Shown here: piece after piece, positions 1-4,720 of the stretch
Numbering within the stretch: position 1 is the first letter of the stretch
How the letters are laid out: the number at the start of each line of letters is the position of its first letter
Source: an uncultured Chromatiaceae bacterium
GTDB taxonomy: Bacteria > Pseudomonadota > Gammaproteobacteria > Enterobacterales > Alteromonadaceae
Direction of reading: 5' to 3'
NCBI GenBank assembly: GCA_946481195.1
Contig: CAMLNG010000237.1
Location: 1-6,226 of the forward strand
DNA length: 6,226 nucleotides
Position numbers and translations under genes: made by a program
Notes under the pieces: model-generated
Told to the model about the DNA's origin: nothing
The model's input: only the letters and a program-made list of their open reading frames with translations
The model's database searches: none

Positions 1-448
1 TCAGGGCGGATTTCTGGCCGGCAGCCGTGATGTGATTGATTACATCCGGCAACAATCAAGGCACTATATCTACAGCACCGCGCTGTCGCCGGCACTTTGT
101 CAGGCGATGGTGCATAGCATCAGGTTGTGCCGCAGCGAACAATGGCGCCGCGACAAACTCGCAGACAATATTGCTTTGTTCCGTACAGCTGCTTTAGCAG
201 AAGGTTTGCCACTCAGTGCATCAGTGACCGCCATCCAACCGCTGTTATGTGCAGATAGCCCGGCCGCTTTGCGCTGGAGTCAAGCGCTGAAGGCTGCCGG
301 CATCTGGCTGCATGCCATCCGGCCGCCGACAGTACCGCAGGCCCGGTTGCGGATTTGTTTGTCCGCAGCACACAGTGCGGCGCACATTAAGAATTTGGTT
401 GGTGCCCTGGCTCAAACGCGCCCGGCAACGACTGGTTTCAATGAATAG
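1..448 (+). CDS. bioF: 8-amino-7-oxononanoate synthase (BioF), C-terminal part, cut by window start
   Basis: This is the last roughly 149 residues of a PLP-dependent alpha-oxoamine synthase. The family condenses pimeloyl-ACP (or pimeloyl-CoA) with L-alanine to give 8-amino-7-oxononanoate in cytosolic biotin synthesis. The open frame begins at base 2 and has no start inside the window; the GTG at base 32 is an internal valine. The first visible residues, QGGFLAGSRD, match the segment just after the PLP-binding lysine in this family, so that lysine lies a few residues off the left edge. Other family signatures are RHYIYSTALSPA and, near the end, AIRPPTVPQARLRICLSAAH, which closely resembles the E. 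coli BioF C-terminus (IRPPTVP...RLRLTLTAAH). The TAG stop at 446-448 lies inside bioC, an 8-bp overlap, which suggests co-transcription and coupled translation. The identification is firm; only the N-terminal two thirds is unseen. Confidence 0.95.
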   Translation, partial: QGGFLAGSRDVIDYIRQQSRHYIYSTALSPALCQAMVHSIRLCRSEQWRRDKLADNIALFRTAALAEGLPLSASVTAIQPLLCADSPAALRWSQALKAAGIWLHAIRPPTVPQARLRICLSAAHSAAHIKNLVGALAQTRPATTGFNE

Positions 449-1244
449 TTTTACTCAGGATCCTTCGGTGGAAAGCCAACTACAAGCAGAACAAATTAGT
501 GCGCATTTCGGCAAAGCCGCACAAACCTACGAGCAAAGCGCCCGGTTACAGCGTGAGGTCGCTTTTGATGCGCTGCGTTTGTTACCGCAACAACAGCAGG
601 GCACATTACTTGATTTAGGTTGCGGCCCGGGCTGGTTTCATCACAATCTGAGTAGCTTTTGTGACGAGCTGTTAGCTTTGGATTTAAGTGCCGCCATGCT
701 CGACCAGGCCAAACGCCATGGGATAGCCCGGCTATTTATTCAGGCCAATGCGGCGCAAATTCCGCTGCCTGATCAAAGCGTTGATACAGTATTTAGTTCA
801 CTGATGTTGCAATGGTGTCCGGACCCGGCACCGGTGTTTGCAGAGATCGCCCGAATTTTAAAACCCGGCGGCAGTTTTGTGTTGACTACGCTGGTGGAAG
901 AATCGATGCATGAGTTTCAGCAGGCCTGGCGCCAGACAGGTCAGGTGCCGCCCACGTTAAGTTTCAGCCCGGTCGCGGATTACCTGCGTGCCGCCAGAGC
1001 CAGTGGCTTGGCTTGCCATGGTCAGCAAAAGACTTTTCAGTTGTTTTTCCCGGACGTTTTTACACTCGCACGCGAATTTAAGCGTATCGGCGCTAACTAT
1101 ACCGGTTTGAAAGCTGCAAATATTCCGGGCCTTGCCGGCCGTGCTTATTGGCAACGTTTTGCCGAGGCCTATCAGCGCAATCTGACGACCCAAGGCTTAC
1201 CGCTCAGTTATCAGGTGCTGTTTATTTTTGGTCAGATGCCATGA
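441..1244 (+). CDS. bioC: Malonyl-ACP O-methyltransferase BioC
   Basis: The 267-residue product is a SAM-dependent methyltransferase that methylates the free carboxyl of malonyl-ACP, so that fatty-acid synthesis can build the pimeloyl chain of biotin. Visible features are the family N-terminus HFGKAAQTYEQSARLQ (about residues 22-37), SAM motif I LDLGCGPG (57-64), the acidic ribose-contacting position D81 in LALDLS, the motif SSLMLQWCPDP (119-129) and KPGGSF (141-146). The length is close to E. coli BioC (251 aa). I chose the ATG at 441 because family similarity begins just after it. An in-frame ATG at 312 would add 43 arginine-rich residues that are simply the bioF frame read out of register. 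No convincing Shine-Dalgarno precedes 441, so translation probably depends on ribosomes ending bioF 8 bp inside. It ends with ATGA shared with bioD. Confidence 0.95.
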   Translation: MNSFTQDPSVESQLQAEQISAHFGKAAQTYEQSARLQREVAFDALRLLPQQQQGTLLDLGCGPGWFHHNLSSFCDELLALDLSAAMLDQAKRHGIARLFIQANAAQIPLPDQSVDTVFSSLMLQWCPDPAPVFAEIARILKPGGSFVLTTLVEESMHEFQQAWRQTGQVPPTLSFSPVADYLRAARASGLACHGQQKTFQLFFPDVFTLAREFKRIGANYTGLKAANIPGLAGRAYWQRFAEAYQRNLTTQGLPLSYQVLFIFGQMP

Positions 1245-1948
1245 GTTGTATCGAGTCAACAGCGTCACCACAGCGTTTTTTTGTCACAGGCACAGATACG
1301 GATGCCGGTAAAACCTATTGCAGCAGCGCATTATTGCGCGGCCTGCGCTTATCAGGTGTTCATTGCTCAGCGTTAAAGCCGATTGCCAGCGGGGTGGACC
1401 CGGATGGCCTGAGTCCTGATGCAAAAGCTCTGGCTGCGGAAACCGGACAACAAATCAGTCTGGTGAACCCGCTTTGTTATCAACTGCCGACAGCACCGCA
1501 TCTGGCGGCGCAGGCGCTGCAGCAGCCGCTGTCACTGGCAAATCTTACGGAGTTGTTGCCACAAAGTGGCAGTCAGCTGGAGCTGATTGAAGGCGCGGGC
1601 GGCTGGTTGTTACCGCTGAATGCGGATGAATATCTGGCAGATTGGGTGGTACAACAGCAATGGCCGGTGGTGCTGGTGGTTGGCGTAAAACTGGGCTGTC
1701 TGAACCACAGTTTGCTGACTGTACGGGAACTCCGCCGCGCCGGTGTGCCGATTGTCGGTTACATTGCTAATATCCTTACGCCGCACATGCATTATCTGCA
1801 AGAAACGCTGGAGGACCTGCAACAACGGCTGCAGTTACCACTATTGGCGACAATGCCGTTTTCGCCCGCGGGCGCCGACGACGATTTGTGCCTGCAGCTG
1901 GCCGCACAGTTCAAATTGCAACTGGCAGCCACTGGCAGGTTATCTTAA
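1241..1948 (+). CDS. bioD: ATP-dependent dethiobiotin synthetase BioD
   Basis: The 235-residue cytosolic enzyme uses ATP and CO2 to close the ureido ring of 7,8-diaminopelargonate, forming dethiobiotin, the penultimate step of biotin synthesis. The sequence shows an N-terminal P-loop FVTGTDTDAGKT (residues 14-25, lysine 24), the substrate-binding KPIASG (46-51, K46 corresponding to the conserved BioD lysine), and the acidic-glycine motif EGAGGWLLPL (117-126). VVGVKLGCLNH (146-156) is also typical of the family. The ATG at 1241 overlaps the bioC stop as ATGA, fits the normal family length of about 225-240 aa and places the P-loop at the usual distance. An in-frame start at 1148 would add 31 residues lying inside bioC. 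There is no clear ribosome binding site, so expression is probably coupled to bioC. The TAA stop (1946-1948) overlaps by 9 bp the end of convergent pepE. Confidence 0.96.
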   Translation: MSCIESTASPQRFFVTGTDTDAGKTYCSSALLRGLRLSGVHCSALKPIASGVDPDGLSPDAKALAAETGQQISLVNPLCYQLPTAPHLAAQALQQPLSLANLTELLPQSGSQLELIEGAGGWLLPLNADEYLADWVVQQQWPVVLVVGVKLGCLNHSLLTVRELRRAGVPIVGYIANILTPHMHYLQETLEDLQQRLQLPLLATMPFSPAGADDDLCLQLAAQFKLQLAATGRLS

Positions 1949-2641
1949 TAAGGCAGACAGATCGCTGTTAGGCGCGATGGCGGTTTTCACGCCTTGCCGG
2001 AATAAGGCGGCATCGCTGTCGCCTACGTAGCTCAGGGTGTCGTCAAGCCGCTTCAACGCTGTGCCTTCCGGCAACCCCAGCACCGGTGTCTGCGGGTTCA
2101 GTTGCATAAATTCCGCCAAACGCATGTCTCGGGTTTCCCCGTGAAAACCTGGCGGCGCAAAATTGGCATAATGTGGATTGAGCTGAAACGGCACCAAGCC
2201 GAGTGCCTGAAATGACGGCGGTTCAATAATCGGCATATCGTTGGTGGTGCGGATGCTAAGGCCTGCAATGTTGGAACCCGCACTCCAGCCGGTGTAAGGC
2301 AGCCCCGCTGTCACCTGCTTACGCAGCAATGCGATCAAGTCGTGCTGATACAACCGCTGTAACAGCGCAAAAGTATTACCACCGCCCACCATCACGGCTT
2401 GTGCCTGCTGCAGCGCCTGTTTTGCGTCGGCAAACCGGTGAATGGAATTCACCCTGAGCCCGAGCGGCTGTAACGCCTGCTGAACTTTTTGCTGATAATC
2501 GTCGTATTGCACCGTGACGCCGGCATAGGGCACAAACAGCACTTCGCGACAATTCGCCAGCTGCGCCGCAATAAGGTCCAATGCCGGAGCCAGATAGTCG
2601 CTGTTGCCGGCGCGGGAGCTACTGAGTAAAAGTAAATTCAT
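1940..2641 (-). CDS. pepE: Dipeptidase E / alpha-aspartyl dipeptidase (peptidase family S51)
   Basis: The 233-residue cytosolic peptidase belongs to the family that hydrolyses dipeptides with N-terminal aspartate, recycling peptides. It lines up almost without gaps with E. coli/Salmonella PepE (229 aa). Shared segments are the N-terminal [21 protein letters not shown] (84-91), GWSAG (118-122), IRTTNDMP (130-137), NPHYAN (155-160), KGETR-like HGETRD (168-172) and GLPEG (189-193). The family's catalytic Ser-His-Glu residues are all present at the same numbers: S120, H157 and E192; the conserved D135 is also there. I chose the ATG whose codon is at 2639-2641 because the family N-terminus begins there and an AAGAG Shine-Dalgarno (2648-2652) lies 6 nt upstream. 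The open frame extends to 2761, but those 40 extra residues have no family character. It is divergent from htpX and convergent with bioD; no functional link to biotin is evident. Confidence 0.95.
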   Translation of the reverse strand: MNLLLLSSSRAGNSDYLAPALDLIAAQLANCREVLFVPYAGVTVQYDDYQQKVQQALQPLGLRVNSIHRFADAKQALQQAQAVMVGGGNTFALLQRLYQHDLIALLRKQVTAGLPYTGWSAGSNIAGLSIRTTNDMPIIEPPSFQALGLVPFQLNPHYANFAPPGFHGETRDMRLAEFMQLNPQTPVLGLPEGTALKRLDDTLSYVGDSDAALFRQGVKTAIAPNSDLSALLR

Positions 2642-2647
2642 ATTTTG

Positions 2648-2652
2648 CTCTT
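2648..2652 (-). promoter_or_regulatory. Ribosome binding site of pepE
   Basis: On the minus strand these bases read AAGAG, ending 6 nt before the ATG at 2641. The site supports this start over the longer open frame reaching 2761. Confidence 0.55.
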
Positions 2653-2668
2653 CTGGTTGTGGTGGCGC

Positions 2669-2698
2669 AGTGTAGCTGCGGCAACACCGCTGCGACAA
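2669..2698 (-). promoter_or_regulatory. Possible sigma-70 promoter of pepE
   Basis: Read on the minus strand, TTGTCG (2693-2698; 4 of 6 matches to TTGACA) is followed after 18 bp by TACACT (2669-2674; 4 of 6 matches to TATAAT). Transcription would start about 30-35 nt before the pepE ATG. The match is only moderate, and its position in the short divergent intergenic region is the main support. Confidence 0.3.
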
Positions 2699-2737
2699 GC
2701 CGGTCGGAGAATGAAAGCGGTCAGTCGCCGCATTGGG

Positions 2738-2766
2738 CTTGAAATCAGTGGAAAAGTCCATATCTT
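2738..2766 (+). promoter_or_regulatory. Candidate heat-shock (sigma-32) promoter of htpX, overlapping a sigma-70-like promoter
   Basis: CTTGAAA (2738-2744) is a perfect sigma-32 -35 element. After 11 bp comes GTCCATAT (2756-2763), which matches the CCCCATnT -10 at six of its seven defined positions if the spacer is taken at its short limit. The same stretch can be read as sigma-70: TTGAAA (2739-2744, 5 of 6), 16 bp, TATCTT (2761-2766, 4 of 6). Transcription would start near 2770, leaving a leader of about 28 nt before the htpX ATG. In E. coli htpX is a known heat-shock gene, so this promoter type is expected. The motif is seen in the sequence; its use is inferred. Confidence 0.5.
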
Positions 2767-2788
2767 AGGCTCAGGTCATCAGAAATTT

Positions 2789-2792
2789 GAGG
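2789..2792 (+). promoter_or_regulatory. Ribosome binding site that fixes the htpX start
   Basis: GAGG lies 5 nt upstream of the ATG at 2798. It favours this start over the in-frame upstream start at 2645, which would also run through the candidate promoter. Confidence 0.65.
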
Positions 2793-2797
2793 TAGAG

Positions 2798-3673
2798 ATG
2801 AAACGTATTCTGTTGTTTATCATGACAAACCTGGCGGTGATGCTGGTGTTGTCTATCGTACTGAGCATTCTGTTCAGCGTCTTTGGCATCAACCGGCAAA
2901 GCATGGGCGGCTTATTATTACTGGCCGCTGTATTTGGTTTTGGTGGGTCTTTTATTTCACTGGCGATGTCAAAGTGGATGGCAAAGCGTTCTACCGGTGC
3001 TGTGGTCATTGAGCAACCACAAAATGCCACTGAACACTGGCTGGTCAATACGGTTCGCCGTCAGGCGCAACAAGCCGGTATTGGCATGCCGGAAGTAGCC
3101 ATTTATGACTCTCCTGAAATGAATGCTTTTGCCACCGGCATGAGCCGGAATAACGCGCTGGTCGCTGTGAGCACAGGTTTGCTGCGCAACATGCGCGAAG
3201 AGGAAGTTGAAGCTGTGCTGGCGCATGAAGTGTCACACGTGGCCAACGGTGACATGGTCACGTTGACGCTGATCCAGGGCGTGGTAAACACCTTTGTGAT
3301 TTTCCTGGCGCGGCTTATTGCCGGCGCTATCCACAATGCCACCCGCAGCAGCGACGATGAATCCTCCGAATCAGGCGGTTTTGCCTACATGGCCACAGTG
3401 TTCGTGCTGGAAATGATGTTTGGGGTGTTGGCGAGCATTATCGTCATGTGGTTCTCACGTAAACGTGAATACAGCGCCGATGCCGGTGCTGCTAAACTGG
3501 TTGGTGCCAACAAGATGGTGGCGGCGCTGGAACGGTTGCGCAACAACCACGACAGCCAGCTGGAAGGTTCGATGATGGCCTTTGGTATTGCCAATAAGCC
3601 GGCGAGCAGCGAGTTATTTTTAAGTCACCCGCCACTGGAAAAACGCATCGCAGCGCTGCGTAACGCTGCCTGA
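2798..3673 (+). CDS. htpX: Heat-shock inner-membrane zinc metalloprotease HtpX (family M48B)
   Basis: The 291-residue product (E. coli HtpX is 293 aa) is an inner-membrane protease that degrades damaged or misassembled membrane proteins, complementing FtsH. The N-terminus starts [15 protein letters not shown] as in the family and holds two membrane helices (about 4-29 and 36-57), with FGFGGSF at 46-52 between or in the second. The zinc site HEVSH (H143, E144, H147) sits in [12 protein letters not shown], and the third ligand is E224 in SRKREYSAD. Two more hydrophobic segments follow at about 155-178 and 196-220. A charged serine-rich insert ([11 protein letters not shown], about 185-194) lies between them, as in other HtpX proteins. 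The C-terminus carries [15 protein letters not shown]. The ATG at 2798 is chosen from family length and the GAGG upstream. It is a single-gene unit, with its own heat-shock-like promoter candidate before it and a strong terminator after it. Confidence 0.97.
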   Translation: MKRILLFIMTNLAVMLVLSIVLSILFSVFGINRQSMGGLLLLAAVFGFGGSFISLAMSKWMAKRSTGAVVIEQPQNATEHWLVNTVRRQAQQAGIGMPEVAIYDSPEMNAFATGMSRNNALVAVSTGLLRNMREEEVEAVLAHEVSHVANGDMVTLTLIQGVVNTFVIFLARLIAGAIHNATRSSDDESSESGGFAYMATVFVLEMMFGVLASIIVMWFSRKREYSADAGAAKLVGANKMVAALERLRNNHDSQLEGSMMAFGIANKPASSELFLSHPPLEKRIAALRNAA

Positions 3674-3691
3674 TCTGCAAATTTTTCCCAA

Positions 3692-3720
3692 AAAGGCCGC
3701 ATTGCGGCCTTTCACTTTTT
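3692..3720 (+). terminator. Rho-independent terminator after htpX
   Basis: A perfect 9-bp stem (3692-3700 AAAGGCCGC pairing with 3704-3712 GCGGCCTTT) closes a 3-nt ATT loop and is followed after three bases by five T residues (3716-3720). It begins 19 bases after the htpX stop and points the same way. The A-rich bases just upstream could also allow weaker function on the minus strand, but no gene there needs it. Confidence 0.9.
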
Positions 3721-3765
3721 AGCGCCGGCCAATTTCTGGTTGCCGCGCCTAAGTTTATGAAGCAA

Positions 3766-3771
3766 TATAAA
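3766..3771 (+). promoter_or_regulatory. Possible -10 element upstream of the SYLF lipoprotein gene
   Basis: TATAAA lies about 95 bases before the ATG at 3868, within the AT-rich part of the 194-bp gap after htpX. The best -35-like hexamer, TTGCCG at 3740-3745, is 20 bp away, which is too far for a standard sigma-70 promoter. This is only a weak candidate, but a separate promoter is needed because of the terminator upstream. Confidence 0.25.
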
Positions 3772-3805
3772 TTTCTCTTTGATCTGCGGCATTAAACCGA
3801 ATTTT

Positions 3806-3821
3806 CTGCAACCTTTTGCAG
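3806..3821. repeat. Small inverted repeat in the leader of the SYLF lipoprotein gene
   Basis: CTGCAA (3806-3811) and TTGCAG (3816-3821) form a perfect 6-bp inverted repeat around a 4-nt CCTT centre, 46 bases before the start codon. It could be an operator half-site pair or a short RNA hairpin. No T-run follows, so it is not a terminator. Its function is unknown and it may be chance. Confidence 0.35.
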
Positions 3822-3867
3822 CGGTCGCAGGTCAGACTTTGCAATTCCTCAGACCCGGAGCAAAACA

Positions 3868-4428
3868 ATGACAAAATGGCTGATTGCTTTCACTCTCACC
3901 TGTAGTTTAGTGCTCGGCGGCTGCGCCAGTACCGGCGGCCAGACCGCTGATCAAAAACGACAGGCCATAGAACAAATGCGCGCTTCGACCCTCAATAAAC
4001 TCTACAAAGAAAAACCTTATGCCGCAGACACTATCGAACGTGCAGCCGGTTATGCCGTGTTCTCCAACGCCAATGTTAATATCATCTTCGCCAGTGCCGG
4101 TGGCGGCCATGGCGTGGTCCACAGCAATAGTGGTGCTGTTACTTATATGAAAATGGGCGAGATTGGTCTCGGATTGGGCTTAGGTGCCAAAGACTACCGG
4201 CTGGTGTTTGTGTTCCACAACCAGCAGGCGCTGAATCGCTTTGTCGATGACGGCTGGGCTTTTGGTGGCCAGATGGATGCAGCAGCCAAAGCCAATGAAA
4301 AAGGCGATGCCATCGGTGGGGAAATTACCGTCGACAACATCACGATTTATCAATTGACCGAAACCGGACTGGCACTGCAGGCAACTATTAAAGGTACCAA
4401 ATTCTGGCGCGACGACGCACTGAACTAA
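3868..4428 (+). CDS. SYLF (YSC84/DUF500) domain lipoprotein
   Basis: The 186-residue product has a lipoprotein signal peptide: K3, a hydrophobic core WLIAFTLTCSLVL, and lipobox LGGC with the acylated cysteine at C19. The next residue is alanine, not aspartate, so outer-membrane sorting by the Lol system is likely. The rest resembles the YSC84/SYLF domain (Pfam Ysc84 type): AGYAVF (60-65), the glycine-rich GGGHGVV (78-84), GLGLGLGAKDYRLVFVF (100-116), GWAFGG (129-134) and the C-terminal YQLTETGLALQ...GTKFWRDD. In eukaryotes this domain binds lipids and actin regulators; its bacterial role is not established, though an envelope-lipid role is plausible. The start is supported by GGAG (3857-3860), 7 nt before the ATG. 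It stands alone after the htpX terminator and is followed at 58 bp by the TIGR02647-type gene. The family call is confident, the function is not. Confidence 0.85.
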   Translation: MTKWLIAFTLTCSLVLGGCASTGGQTADQKRQAIEQMRASTLNKLYKEKPYAADTIERAAGYAVFSNANVNIIFASAGGGHGVVHSNSGAVTYMKMGEIGLGLGLGAKDYRLVFVFHNQQALNRFVDDGWAFGGQMDAAAKANEKGDAIGGEITVDNITIYQLTETGLALQATIKGTKFWRDDALN

Positions 4429-4429
4429 G

Positions 4430-4458
4430 TTGCCGCGTCAACGGCGAGCGGCTATGGT
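4430..4458 (+). promoter_or_regulatory. Possible sigma-70 promoter of the TIGR02647-type gene
   Basis: TTGCCG (4430-4435; 4 of 6) and TATGGT (4453-4458; 4 of 6) are separated by exactly 17 bp, giving a predicted start near 4465 and a leader of about 22 nt. It begins just after the preceding stop codon. Read-through from the upstream gene is an equally good explanation, since no terminator separates the two. Confidence 0.3.
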
Positions 4459-4475
4459 TAGAACAAAACAACAGC

Positions 4476-4480
4476 AAGGA
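4476..4480 (+). promoter_or_regulatory. Ribosome binding site of the TIGR02647-type gene
   Basis: AAGGA lies 6 nt before the ATG at 4487 and decides in favour of this start over the in-frame start at 4430. Confidence 0.65.
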
Positions 4481-4486
4481 ATCTTT

Positions 4487-4720
4487 ATGCCAATTAATGC
4501 CGAATTAAATGTTGAGATCCGTGTTCTGAATTTGTTTAATCTCGACAGCAGTCTGGAGGGGATAAAAGTCCATAAAGATGCTGATGATGAAACCAAAGCG
4601 GCAATTGGGCGTTTATATCAAAAGGGCCTGCTCACCCAGGCCGATGGTGGTTACCTGACAGATCTCGGCCGCAGCTGTGCTGAACATGTGCAAACTGCGC
4701 TCAGGATTTTAGCCGTTTAA
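4487..4720 (+). CDS. TIGR02647-family small conserved protein, possible winged-helix DNA-binding protein
   Basis: The 77-residue soluble protein resembles the TIGR02647 family known from Pseudomonas and related gammaproteobacteria, whose function is undetermined. Family features are the N-terminal LNLFNLDSSLEGIKVH (about 14-29) and the strongly conserved LYQKGLLTQADGGYLTDLGR (43-62), followed by a C-terminal helix SCAEHVQTALRIL. The GLLTQADGGYLTDLGR section looks like the end of a recognition helix and a beta-hairpin wing of the kind seen in winged-helix regulators. That is my inference from pattern, not an established role. There is no signal peptide or membrane segment. The ATG at 4487 is chosen because AAGGA (4476-4480) precedes it by 6 nt and family similarity starts there; an in-frame start at 4430 adds 19 basic residues without support. 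The last 20 bp overlap the 3' end of the convergent tgpA-like gene. Confidence 0.85.
   Translation: MPINAELNVEIRVLNLFNLDSSLEGIKVHKDADDETKAAIGRLYQKGLLTQADGGYLTDLGRSCAEHVQTALRILAV

Noticed and set aside
312..440. N-terminal extension of bioC from an in-frame ATG at 312
   Set aside because: The added residues are an arginine-rich out-of-frame reading of bioF with no family similarity. Starting at 441 gives the normal family length.
1743..2030. Plus-strand 95-codon open frame across the end of bioD into pepE
   Set aside because: It is cysteine- and arginine-rich, overlaps two well-identified genes in other frames and has no ribosome binding site or family resemblance.
2626..2636. Two GTAAA motifs suggesting a CpxR box near htpX
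   Set aside because: They are only 1 bp apart instead of 5, and lie within the pepE coding start, where they simply encode a run of leucines.
2642..2761. Longer pepE reading frame starting at 2761
   Set aside because: The extra 40 residues have no PepE character and run across the divergent promoter region. The start at 2641 has a ribosome binding site and puts catalytic residues at the family's usual numbers.
2645..2797. Longer htpX reading frame starting at 2645
   Set aside because: It would replace the hydrophobic N-terminus with 51 unrelated residues and absorb the promoter candidate. GAGG precedes the start at 2798.
3671..3790. Repeated TGATCTGC at 3671 and 3780 as a possible direct repeat or attachment site
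   Set aside because: The match is only 8 bases, one copy covers the htpX stop codon, and nothing mobile lies between the copies.
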